A stretch of 7,454 nt of DNA from Nitrospirota bacterium (GTDB lineage Bacteria > Nitrospirota > Nitrospiria > Nitrospirales > UBA8639), in NCBI GenBank assembly GCA_020355985.1, contig CP070628.1, positions 945,808 to 953,261 of the forward strand, in the 5' to 3' direction. Positions 1 to 6,700 of the stretch are shown here, piece after piece. How positions within the stretch are numbered: position 1 is the first letter of the stretch; each line of letters starts with the position of its first letter. Below the pieces are notes generated by a model, which was not told the DNA's origin, did no database searches, and was given only the letters and a program-made list of their open reading frames with translations. The translations under genes and the position numbers were made by a program.

Positions 1-13
1 CATAGTTATTAAT

Positions 14-45
14 TATAATAATGTTTTATTTCAATAACTTATAAT
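14..45 (+). promoter_or_regulatory. Tentative promoter region for the 23-aa ORF (two TATAAT boxes)
   Basis: Bases 1-60 contain only 10 G or C. Two exact TATAAT hexamers occur here, at 14-19 and 40-45. Either could be a sigma-70 -10 element for the small ORF at 127. No convincing TTGACA-like -35 box is found 16-18 bases upstream of the second one, and the -35 region of the first lies outside the window. In DNA this AT-rich a TATAAT can arise by chance, so the call is weak. Confidence 0.25.
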
Positions 46-114
46 ATTCCACTACGATAAACCTCGTTGAGGAATATTGTTTGCATTTCTTTAGGTTCAT
101 CAAAGGTACTTTTT

Positions 115-120
115 AAGGAG
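115..120 (+). promoter_or_regulatory. Strong Shine-Dalgarno of the 23-aa ORF
   Basis: AAGGAG lies 6 bases before the ATG at 127. It is the best ribosome binding site in the window, clearly stronger than those of the large genes, and it is the main reason to accept the very short ORF that follows. Confidence 0.7.
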
Positions 121-126
121 AAAACG

Positions 127-198
127 ATGGACCCCATTTTTGACTTAGCGATGATTGCGGTAGTAGCCATAATGGTCGCTTTTAATATTTACGGATAA
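127..198 (+). CDS. Small single-helix membrane protein (23 aa), unknown function
   Basis: A 23-codon ORF runs from ATG at 127 to TAA at 196-198. The product starts MDPIFDLAMIAV and ends FNIYG. After a short acidic N-terminus (D2, D6), residues 7-20 or so are almost entirely hydrophobic (Ile, Val, Ala, Met, Leu, Phe), so one transmembrane helix is expected, with no lysine or arginine anywhere in the peptide. AAGGAG at ideal spacing supports translation. I recognise no family. By size and composition it resembles the tiny accessory subunits of membrane complexes (the CydX, KdpF or CcoQ class), but there is no specific sequence match and no partner gene beside it. It stands alone, 519 bases before the SulP gene and on the same strand; anything upstream is outside the window. 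That it is real is fairly likely; its role is unknown. Confidence 0.55.
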   Translation: MDPIFDLAMIAVVAIMVAFNIYG

Positions 199-295
199 CA
201 CCTCCCATTCTTTCCCTCTTTGTGCAGGGGACGAATCCGTAACAAGCCTTCCTTACCTGTTTCCCCCCTTTTCTTCAAAATTTTATCTCCACAAA

Positions 296-323
296 TTCAA
301 CAACGTATTTATACGTAATTGAA
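296..323. repeat. 28-bp interrupted palindrome, possible operator
   Basis: Arms TTCAA (296-300) and TTGAA (319-323), and inner arms ACGTAT (303-308) and ATACGT (311-316), are all symmetric about one centre at 309.5. Eleven of 14 position pairs are complementary; only the central TT and two flanking pairs break the symmetry. This is a typical shape for a dimeric regulator's operator. It could also form a short AT-rich RNA hairpin, but no T-tract follows, so a terminator is unlikely. Confidence 0.4.
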
Positions 324-538
324 AATTCATAAGTTTTAGATTTATAAGGGAATTTTTCGAAATTTCCTTGAGGTCACCCTTTCCGTCTTGTTATATCTCC
401 TTGACCATTTCTTGGATGTGTGTAGAGCCAACAGCATATGATTGAAGGCTTTAACGAATTTCCTTTCTCATTAAAAATAGTATTGACCAATTTGTAGGGC
501 GGCTGACTTGGAAAGTTATGCAGGGTCAGTTTCAGTAC

Positions 539-586
539 AAGCCGGTCTGAGGTTCTGGATAGCACGTCCGAAACCCTGGCCGGCTT
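539..586. other. Long imperfect stem-loop, possible terminator or structured RNA
   Basis: AAGCCGG (539-545) pairs perfectly with CCGGCTT (580-586). Inside, GGTT (551-554) pairs with AACC, with a partly paired internal loop between the two helices, and further weak pairing (TGGA with TCCG-like bases) closes toward the apical loop. On the plus strand the stem is followed by CTTTGTATC, which is T-rich but not a true T-tract. It may end a transcript from the left, or it may be a leader structure of the sulP transcript. Its G+C content contrasts with the AT-rich surroundings. Confidence 0.4.
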
Positions 587-717
587 CTTTGTATCAACTG
601 CTTGGGACACGAATCTTTCGAAGCCTTATCCAGCTTTCTACAATTATCATTGTATCTTCATGAATGTATGATTTGGCTCGCGACGTTAATTAATTCTCTC
701 CTGGCCAAAAATTCGAT

Positions 718-2343
718 ATGACAGAAATTCCAAAAGGGCAAATTTCCGATTTCCCTAAAAACTGGCACGCAGACATACTGTCTGGCTTTTTGGTGTTTTT
801 GATTGCTCTCCCTTTGTGCCTGGGAATTTCATTGGCCTGCGGCTATCCTGCTATTTCCGGCATTTTTACAGCAATTATTGGCGGAATGCTGGCCACATTT
901 TTCAGTAACTCCGAACTCACCATCAAAGGACCTGCGGCTGGACTCATTGTGATTGCCATCGGCTGCGTCACCGAGTTTGGGTTTACCGGAGGGGAAGATC
1001 CAGCCTTAGATCTTCAGGCATATCGTCTTGCACTGGGTGTTGGAGTTGTCGCGGGAGTCATCCAGATTTTCTTAGGAGTGTTCCGAGCTGGGATCTTAGG
1101 AGAGTTCTTCCCCAATTCAGCGATCCATGGCTTACTGACTGCGATTGGCGTCATCATTATGGCTAAGCAGTTTCCCATTGCCCTCGGAGTCAGACCGGAT
1201 GGCAAGCCGCTAGAGCTCATTGCCAAGATCCCTCAGTTTGTGATGGAGATGAATCCTCTCGTAGGTCTGATTGGAATTATTAGTCTCCTCATCATGTTTG
1301 GCTATTTATTTATTTCCAATCCCAAATTCAAAGTGGTTCCCGCCCCCATGGTCGTGTTGCTTGTCACCGTGCCGCTAGCGATGTATTTGAATCTCGGCCA
1401 AGAGCAGACGTATGCCTTCAATGGGCAGGAATATCCTCTGGGAGAGCGCTTTCTCGTGGCGGTGCCGGAGAACCTGTTTCATGCGATTACCTTTCCAGAT
1501 TTTTCCGGACTGTTGACTACCACAGGGTGGAAATATGTGATCATGTTTGCCCTGATTGGCAGTATTGAATCCTTATTGAGCGCCAAGGCTATCGATGGCA
1601 TAGATCCTTGGAAGCGAAAGACAGATCATGATCGGGATATGTTGGCTGTTGGAGTTGGAAATACGTTGGCCGCCTTTGTCGGTGGACTTCCCATGATTTC
1701 AGAAATTGTCCGCAGCAAGGCTAACATTGATAATGGCGCAAGAACTCGATTCGCTAATATGTTTCATGGATTGTTTTTGCTCTTGTTTGTTGCGCTCCTC
1801 CCTGGGTTAATCAATCAAATTCCTCTTGCTGCTCTCGGAGCGATGCTGGTTTTTACCGGATTCCGATTAGCTTCGCCGCAAGAATTCATCCGCATGTACC
1901 ACGTGGGGAAAGAACAATTTATAATTTTCGTGTCTACCATTATTGGAGTGTTGGGGACAGATTTGTTAATGGGCATTGCTATTGGGATCTTTGTCAATAT
2001 TGTGTTGCATCTCATAAATGGTGCTCCTATGCAATCGCTGTTTAAACCGCAAATTCAGGTAGAGCGGGATAACGATCGTGGGGTAATGGTGAAAGTGAAA
2101 GATTCAGCCATTTTCAGTACATGGATAGCGTTGAAGAAAACGCTAGATAGTCTTGCGAGTGAACCCTATGTGGTTTTGGATTTGTCAGGCACGTTTTTAG
2201 TGGATCACACGACGATGTCAAAACTTCATGAACTGCAAAAAGACTTTCAAGAAGGGAAATGTAATCTGGAGATAATTGGTTTAGACCACCATCAACCTTT
2301 ATCAAATCATCCAGAAGCAGGAAGAAAGAAGCCTAGGAAGTGA
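718..2343 (+). CDS. SulP/SLC26-family inorganic anion transporter with STAS domain (candidate bicarbonate transporter)
   Basis: This 541-aa inner-membrane protein is a SulP (SLC26) secondary transporter. Residues about 15-435 are strongly hydrophobic with some ten or more membrane spans. Family landmarks seen are the early GYPAISGIF segment (42-50), the substrate-site region NSELTIKGPAAGL (64-76) and the SIESLLSAKAIDGID signature (282-296). Residues about 455-525 form a cytoplasmic STAS domain, with the core strand VVLDLSGTFLVDHTTMSKL (485-503). The usual Asp-Ser of regulated STAS domains is D496-H-T-T here. SulP members move sulfate, bicarbonate or other anions, often with Na+ or H+. The neighbouring dabA and Mrp genes make bicarbonate the favoured substrate, as in BicA, but this is inference. 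ATG 718 is the first possible start because TAA at 691-693 is in frame upstream. No Shine-Dalgarno is visible before it. The C-terminal tail ends in a basic GRKKPRK. Confidence 0.9.
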   Translation: MTEIPKGQISDFPKNWHADILSGFLVFLIALPLCLGISLACGYPAISGIFTAIIGGMLATFFSNSELTIKGPAAGLIVIAIGCVTEFGFTGGEDPALDLQAYRLALGVGVVAGVIQIFLGVFRAGILGEFFPNSAIHGLLTAIGVIIMAKQFPIALGVRPDGKPLELIAKIPQFVMEMNPLVGLIGIISLLIMFGYLFISNPKFKVVPAPMVVLLVTVPLAMYLNLGQEQTYAFNGQEYPLGERFLVAVPENLFHAITFPDFSGLLTTTGWKYVIMFALIGSIESLLSAKAIDGIDPWKRKTDHDRDMLAVGVGNTLAAFVGGLPMISEIVRSKANIDNGARTRFANMFHGLFLLLFVALLPGLINQIPLAALGAMLVFTGFRLASPQEFIRMYHVGKEQFIIFVSTIIGVLGTDLLMGIAIGIFVNIVLHLINGAPMQSLFKPQIQVERDNDRGVMVKVKDSAIFSTWIALKKTLDSLASEPYVVLDLSGTFLVDHTTMSKLHELQKDFQEGKCNLEIIGLDHHQPLSNHPEAGRKKPRK

Positions 2344-2449
2344 CGAGATTTACAAAAGTCTAAGGACGGTTGTGCAGTTGTTTTTTTAGAAAAGGGTTTC
2401 GAATGTCGTGGAGATTATGTGAGAGTCAATTAATCCAAGAGGGGATCTC

Positions 2450-2833
2450 TTATGAAGCCAAGGGAAAATTTGCTTCGAGATCTTGGGCTAACGAGAATAC
2501 TATGATGCGTTCTCCGATGGTCACATCAATATCGGTAAACAACCCTGAAACCCTCGCTTCGGTAATCTGGCTAACTTGTGAACAGAGTTTTTCGCGACCT
2601 TGGGAAATCAGATTCTGACGCAAGGCTTTCACCATCTCAATTCCATCTTCACTCTTGGCCAACTGTCGTTCAGCTTGGGTGAGTACACCCTAAAGGCGAA
2701 CCAGAACCAGATCACGAAAGATGAAGGCTTTGACATCCATAGGGCCTCGCCCCATAAATTTCTGCTCGAATGTAATCACGGCATTTCGGATGGAAGCCTC
2801 AGCCTCGCCTTTTGTCGTTCGTCCATTTTTCAT
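2450..2833 (-). pseudogene. mpsC: MpsC-family (DUF2294) protein gene interrupted by one in-frame amber codon
   Basis: Read on the minus strand from ATG 2833 to TAA 2450-2452, this is a 128-codon frame interrupted only by TAG at 2692-2690 (codon 48). The first part begins MKNGRTTKGEAEASIRNAV and contains FMGRGPMDVKAF and DLVLVRL. After the stop it continues GVLTQAERQLAKSEDG, then LFTDIDVTIGERIIVFSL. Together these match the whole DUF2294 layout from memory: TKGEAEA N-terminus, GRGP, the R-L-x-G-V-L-T-x-A-E joint and the D-I-x-x-x-x-G-E-R-x-I-V-F end. The stop sits where relatives usually have lysine, so AAG to TAG is a one-base change. No frameshift or second stop is seen. Pfam names this family MpsC after the S. 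aureus mpsABC locus; its molecular role is poorly known. It is convergent with sulP and divergent from dabA, an MpsB homologue. It could be a fresh pseudogene, a read-through gene or a sequencing error. Confidence 0.8.
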
Positions 2834-2872
2834 GAAAACTTGTGAAAACGTAGAGGATGAATCAAACGCGAG

Positions 2873-2880
2873 ATTATAAA
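2873..2880. promoter_or_regulatory. Possible overlapping divergent -10 elements between mpsC and dabA
   Basis: The sequence ATTATAAA reads as TATAAA on the plus strand (2875-2880) and as an exact TATAAT on the minus strand (2878-2873). Starts about 7 bases downstream would give leaders of roughly 35 bases to the dabA ATG at 2924 and to the mpsC ATG at 2833. Neither direction has a good -35 box at 16-18 bases, so a regulator-dependent or weak bidirectional promoter is the most that can be proposed. Confidence 0.3.
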
Positions 2881-2923
2881 GTGTTCAATGGTAAGGAAAA
2901 AATTCTCAAGCACTGGGATCATA

Positions 2924-5900
2924 ATGTCTACTGAATCGACCACAAGCAAACAGAAGAACCTGACGTCGGAAGAGCGGCAACAGCTTCGGCAAGTCATTCA
3001 AGAGGCCAATGAACCCATTGCCCCATTCTGGCCTATGCGAACCATGGTTGCGCAAAACCCGATCCACGGATTGGAGTACTTACCCTTTGATCAGGCCGTG
3101 CGAAAAGGCAAAGATCTCCTGGGAGGCAATGGGTATCTGCCGAATGAAGAGTATCGTCTGTTTTATCGAGAGGGACGTATAACCACCGAAAACGTTAAGC
3201 GGGCGTTGGTCCGTATCGGCCCTCCTTCAAAATCGCAAGATCCAATAAAATTTGGGAACCTTCTTTTGTCTGCGCGCGATATATGGCAATGGCATTTAGT
3301 TGTTGGGTTTGAGGAGTTGGAGCCGGTTCTTTTGCAATGGGAACTGAGTGGGGGCGGAGCTATTCGGGAATTTCGTTCTGATCTACCCCAGGAATCAAAA
3401 CATCGGATTATTGAGCGAACGATCAGTGAATGCGAGAAGTGCAGAGATTGCCCGGAAGAGGCGTACCTGACAAATCTGTGGAAGGCCACATTATCGGCAT
3501 TGGGTTTAGATGATTCCGTTCCAGAAGCGAAGGCTTCTGAAGACCATGATCAAATACGACTCTCCGGCGAAGCTGGAGAAAGACTTCAGGTGAATATTGA
3601 TTTGCCAGCTCAACGAACGATCTGTGATTGGGTCGAAAGCTTGAGCGGTGTTTCCTTAGTCGAGCAAATCAATAACCAAATGATTAAATGGATTGCAGCC
3701 TTTGTTGACGAAGGGTTGGCCGGGTGGGAAATGCCCCTCAGGAACAAAGGATTTTTCAGGGCTTGGAAGGACCTGGCGCAATGGGATCGATCTGGGAATC
3801 TCTTGGGAATTCATGATTTTCGCCAAAAAATTCAAGAATTATCTGATGAGCCTGAAGTAACCATCGTCTGGTGTTTAGATCGTCTCGGTATCCCTCAATC
3901 CCAGTGGAAATCGTATCTTTCAAGAGAATTATCCCAATTGCCTGGTTGGACCAGATACATTCGCTGGCTGGGAGAACATCCTCTGTATCATGCTCAACTG
4001 AAATACCCGATTGATACACAACAATATCTGGCTGTTCGGCTGTTTTATGAGGTAGAGCTGAGTCAGGTGGTCTGTCAACGAGAATGGGGCATTGATGGAA
4101 CCGTTTCCGCACTGAAATCATACTGGCAAGAACGCCGTGTGGAATACGAGAATGGCATGGGGCTAGGTGGTCATCCTGTAGATCCCACAACTCAGGCCAT
4201 ATGTCGAGACGCCTGGCGCTTGTTTCATCTTGCACAATGTTTAGAGGTGTCACCCATTGAGATGCACGACCTTTCAAGCACAGAGGCTCAGGCCTTGTTG
4301 AAGTGGCTTGATGCCTTTCCCTCTGACCTTCATGGTCCGGTTTGGCTCAAGGCTTTTGAAGATTCCTTTCAAGAAGACATTTTAGGAAAACTCTCAGCGC
4401 ATCGTGGGGTTGTTAAGGACTTAGACATTCGCCCGCAAGCACAATTGGTATTTTGTATCGATGTCCGATCGGAGTCGTTCCGACGCCATATCGAGGCGCA
4501 AGGGCCCTATGAAACGTTTGGGTTTGCGGGATTTTTTGGTATTCCGATCAGTCACCAGGCCTTTGATAGCGAACAGCGGTCCGATTTATGCCCGGTGTTG
4601 TTGACGCCCAATCATGCCGTGAGGGAAGTGCCTCGCTCTGGAGAAGAAGGCTCTTTACAGAAATATGCTTCTGGCACTCGATGGCGTCAACTCGGTCATC
4701 ATCTCTTTCACGATCTGAAGCACAATCCTATTGGGTCGATGATGGTGATTGATGTGTTGGGCTTCTTTTTTAGTTTGGGTTTAGTAGGCAAAACCTTACT
4801 CCAAAAAACATTTCGTAGGATCACCTCAACCATCGAGCGTTGGTTCACTCATAGGGTACCCACACAGATCTCGATTTCTGCCCCTTCGGATCCGCAAAAG
4901 CCAAAAGTCGGAGAAGTGAATGCAGAGGGGATTCCTAATGGCCTGGCACAGGGGTTTTCTTTGACGGAACGGGCGACCTTTATCGAAAACGGATTGCGGG
5001 CCATGGGGCTCACTCAAAATTATGCGCGGTTAGTCTGCCTCTGTGGCCACGGCAGTGAGACGGACAACAATCCCTATTATGGTGCGCTGGATTGTGGGGC
5101 TTGTGGGGGAGCACCGGGGGACGCGAATGCGCGAGTCTTCGCTACTATGGCGAACGCCCCAGAAGTTCGTCGCATTCTCAAAGAAAAAGGGTTGTCCATT
5201 CCCGATGACACGTGGTTTCTTCCAGGGAAACATAACACCACGACGGATCGCGTGAAATTTTACGATCTAGAAGAATTGCCTGAAAGTCATAAAGAAGATT
5301 TGCGTGTGTTGAAAAAAGATCTCGAAGAAGCTGGTGCGAATCAAGCCCTTGAGCGGTGTCATCGCATTCCACGTGCTCCGACTGAAATTTCTCCAAAACA
5401 GGCCCTTGCTCATGTCGACGAGCGCAGTTGCGATTGGGCGAACACCCGACCAGAATGGGGTTTAGCTGGCAATGCAGCATTTTTAATCGGACGACGAAGC
5501 CTCACGAAAGGTCTGGATTTAGGCGGGCGGGTGTTCTTACATTCGTACGACCCCATTGCTGACCCTGCTGGTGGCATCCTTGAAAAAATTATGACGGCTC
5601 CATTGATTGTAGGAGAATGGATAAATACGGGATATTACTTTTCGGGAGCGGACCCGTGGAAGTATGGAAGTGGCAGTAAGGTATTTCACAACGTGGTAGG
5701 GGGCGTGGGAATGATGTTGGGAAGCCAAAGTGATTTGCAAATGGGATTTCCTTTACAGACGGTTAACGATGGTGATCGTCATTATCATGAGCCCATGCGG
5801 CTCCTTGCCATCATTGAACACACACCGAGTGTAATTTCGTCGATCATTGAAAAACATGGAATCCTTCAGCAGTTGTTTCATAACCAGTGGCTCAATCTTG

Positions 5901-5977
5901 TGGCATTGGACCCTCATGCATTTGAGTTTCATCGCTATAACTCTGATGGGTTGTGGGAGGCTGTTTCTCATAACTGA
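2924..5977 (+). CDS. dabA: DabA/MpsB (DUF2309): inorganic carbon capture subunit, carbonic-anhydrase-like
   Basis: This 1017-aa DUF2309 protein is the zinc-binding, membrane-associated partner of a NuoL/MrpA-like subunit (DabB). The pair turns CO2 into bicarbonate inside the cell using an ion gradient. The zinc-site residues known from the Halothiobacillus protein (C351, D353, H524, C539) are all present, with numbering from ATG 2924: C511 and D513 in VFCIDVRSE, H709 in CGHGSE and C724 in DCGACGG. The C-to-D gap of 2 and the H-to-C gap of 15 match exactly. The N-terminal region before the site is about 160 residues longer, and the segment between the two halves about 25 longer. It begins with family motifs FWPMRTMVAQNPIHGLE. 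A hydrophobic stretch (MMVIDVLGFFFSLGLVG) precedes the second half. ATG 2924 is preferred because GGGA lies 5 bases upstream; ATG 2888, which adds 12 residues (MVRKKFSSTGII), has no binding site. No dabB adjoins it; Mrp-type subunits follow. Confidence 0.93.
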   Translation: MSTESTTSKQKNLTSEERQQLRQVIQEANEPIAPFWPMRTMVAQNPIHGLEYLPFDQAVRKGKDLLGGNGYLPNEEYRLFYREGRITTENVKRALVRIGPPSKSQDPIKFGNLLLSARDIWQWHLVVGFEELEPVLLQWELSGGGAIREFRSDLPQESKHRIIERTISECEKCRDCPEEAYLTNLWKATLSALGLDDSVPEAKASEDHDQIRLSGEAGERLQVNIDLPAQRTICDWVESLSGVSLVEQINNQMIKWIAAFVDEGLAGWEMPLRNKGFFRAWKDLAQWDRSGNLLGIHDFRQKIQELSDEPEVTIVWCLDRLGIPQSQWKSYLSRELSQLPGWTRYIRWLGEHPLYHAQLKYPIDTQQYLAVRLFYEVELSQVVCQREWGIDGTVSALKSYWQERRVEYENGMGLGGHPVDPTTQAICRDAWRLFHLAQCLEVSPIEMHDLSSTEAQALLKWLDAFPSDLHGPVWLKAFEDSFQEDILGKLSAHRGVVKDLDIRPQAQLVFCIDVRSESFRRHIEAQGPYETFGFAGFFGIPISHQAFDSEQRSDLCPVLLTPNHAVREVPRSGEEGSLQKYASGTRWRQLGHHLFHDLKHNPIGSMMVIDVLGFFFSLGLVGKTLLQKTFRRITSTIERWFTHRVPTQISISAPSDPQKPKVGEVNAEGIPNGLAQGFSLTERATFIENGLRAMGLTQNYARLVCLCGHGSETDNNPYYGALDCGACGGAPGDANARVFATMANAPEVRRILKEKGLSIPDDTWFLPGKHNTTTDRVKFYDLEELPESHKEDLRVLKKDLEEAGANQALERCHRIPRAPTEISPKQALAHVDERSCDWANTRPEWGLAGNAAFLIGRRSLTKGLDLGGRVFLHSYDPIADPAGGILEKIMTAPLIVGEWINTGYYFSGADPWKYGSGSKVFHNVVGGVGMMLGSQSDLQMGFPLQTVNDGDRHYHEPMRLLAIIEHTPSVISSIIEKHGILQQLFHNQWLNLVALDPHAFEFHRYNSDGLWEAVSHN

Positions 5978-5980
5978 AAA

Positions 5981-6004
5981 TCCTCAGTCGATATGTGTTG
6001 AGGA
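5981..6004 (+). other. Short stem-loop just after dabA
   Basis: TCCTCA (5981-5986) pairs with TGAGGA (5999-6004), extended by one G-T pair, with a loop of about 10 bases, only 3 bases after the dabA stop codon. No T-run follows, so it is not a standard intrinsic terminator. It might protect the 3' end of the dabA message or simply be chance. The rest of the 195-base gap to mrpE shows no clear promoter. Confidence 0.3.
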
Positions 6005-6158
6005 AGAAAAGCCACCCTGATACAAGAACTGGAATTATTTAGAAAATGGTGGGTTAATTTTTATCCGTGCTAATGGGTGGGTAGCTGTACAATCTAACTA
6101 GATGCTTTTGTTATGAATGCCTTTCAATTTCCGGAGTCTTTCGGAGTAGGGGAATATA

Positions 6159-6176
6159 ATGGTGCTACTTAGATGA
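6159..6176 (+). promoter_or_regulatory. Possible five-codon leader ORF coupled to mrpE
   Basis: ATG at 6159 has the purine-rich GGAGTAGGGGA (6143-6153) at good spacing and reads MVLLR before TGA at 6174-6176. That stop overlaps the mrpE start as ATGA, the same arrangement used between mrpE/mrpF and mrpG/DUF4040. The mrpE start itself has only a weak GGTG upstream. The good ribosome site may therefore serve this mini-ORF and deliver ribosomes to mrpE by coupling. Confidence 0.35.
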
Positions 6177-6700
6177 GAAAGAATGTTTTTCCTGCTGGAT
6201 CTCGTCCTAGGCCGATTTCATCACAATTCTTGATCTTAAAGGCCACAGCACTCTTTGTGTTATGGATCATGTTATCTGCCAGTTTTGATTGGATCCATCT
6301 TGGATTGGGATTAGTTCTTTCCTTCACGGTGGCATGGATTAACTCTGGCCATTCCCCCTTTGTTCCTAAGTTTCGATTGTGGGGCAACATCCTCCTGTAT
6401 CTTCCCTGGCTTTTTGTCAAAATCGTCAAAAGTGGTCTTCATCTATCAAAGCTCATTCTTCACCCTGCGCTTCCTATCAATCCCCGGTTAATCCATGTTG
6501 AGACGAAATTGGGTCATCATGCTGCCGTTGTGCTCCTTGGTAATTCCATTACCTTGACTCCCGGAACGATTACCGCTGAGGTTGATCGTAATGCACTCAC
6601 CATTCATGCCATGGATGAAGTTTCAGCGGACGATGTCACAAGCAAGCGGATCGAATCTAAAATTGCTGAAATGTTTAAGGATGAAGAGCCGGATTTATGA
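6173..6700 (+). CDS. mrpE: Mrp-type cation/proton antiporter subunit E (MnhE/MbhA-like)
   Basis: The 175-aa product is a membrane subunit of the MrpE/MnhE family. About three hydrophobic spans lie at residues 18-37, 41-57 and 70-88, followed by a soluble C-terminal domain. The hallmark LGNSITLTPGTITAEV is at 122-137, within the expected family length of about 160-175 aa. MrpE is a small accessory subunit of Mrp Na+/H+ antiporters and of the related membrane-bound hydrogenase modules, where it helps assemble or stabilise the complex. An in-frame TAG at 6170-6172 directly precedes the ATG, so the protein cannot start earlier. It is the first gene of a compact run; its stop codon overlaps the mrpF start. 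The C-terminus is charged (KDEEPDL). Confidence 0.93.
   Translation: MRKNVFPAGSRPRPISSQFLILKATALFVLWIMLSASFDWIHLGLGLVLSFTVAWINSGHSPFVPKFRLWGNILLYLPWLFVKIVKSGLHLSKLILHPALPINPRLIHVETKLGHHAAVVLLGNSITLTPGTITAEVDRNALTIHAMDEVSADDVTSKRIESKIAEMFKDEEPDL

Larger units (their letters stand above)
199..717. other. 519-base intergenic region without a convincing gene
   Basis: I see no credible coding sequence here. The longest ORF, 78 codons on the minus strand (374-610, GTG start), has no ribosome binding site, no recognisable domain and low-complexity composition. The region carries two dyad structures, described separately at 296-323 and 539-586. Its size and structure suggest regulatory DNA or a 5' leader for the transporter at 718, or possibly an untranslated RNA, but none of these can be shown from sequence alone. 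Confidence 0.6.

Noticed and set aside
62..72. CCTC-GTT-GAGG mini-hairpin in the leader of the 23-aa ORF
   Set aside because: The 4-bp stem with a 3-base loop is too short to be meaningful alone.
438..497. 19-codon plus-strand ORF (MIEGFNEF...)
   Set aside because: It has no Shine-Dalgarno and no hydrophobic or other recognisable character; its length is expected by chance.
374..610. 78-codon minus-strand ORF with GTG start in the left intergenic region
   Set aside because: There is no ribosome binding site, no recognisable motif and unnatural composition, and it runs through the 539-586 hairpin.
2370..2845. Two plus-strand ORFs of about 80 codons (2370-2618 and 2600-2845)
   Set aside because: They lie antisense to the DUF2294 frame, which has clear family motifs on the minus strand; these are shadows.
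2857..2934. 25-codon plus-strand ORF (MNQTRDYK...) ending inside the dabA start
   Set aside because: GAGG directly abuts the ATG, so spacing is wrong for a ribosome site. No motif is seen, and it lies over the proposed divergent promoter.
3756..4277. 173-codon minus-strand ORF antisense to dabA
   Set aside because: It lies wholly within a well-supported dabA frame, has no ribosome site and no domain; long antisense frames arise from codon bias.
5043..5480. Several ORFs on both strands overlapping the 3' half of dabA
   Set aside because: They are out-of-frame shadows of the conserved DUF2309 C-terminal region.
6012..6058. CCACC...GGTGG pairing followed by TTAATTTTT as a dabA terminator
   Set aside because: The stem is only 5 bp with a loop over 25 bases, and the T-run is offset; too weak to call.
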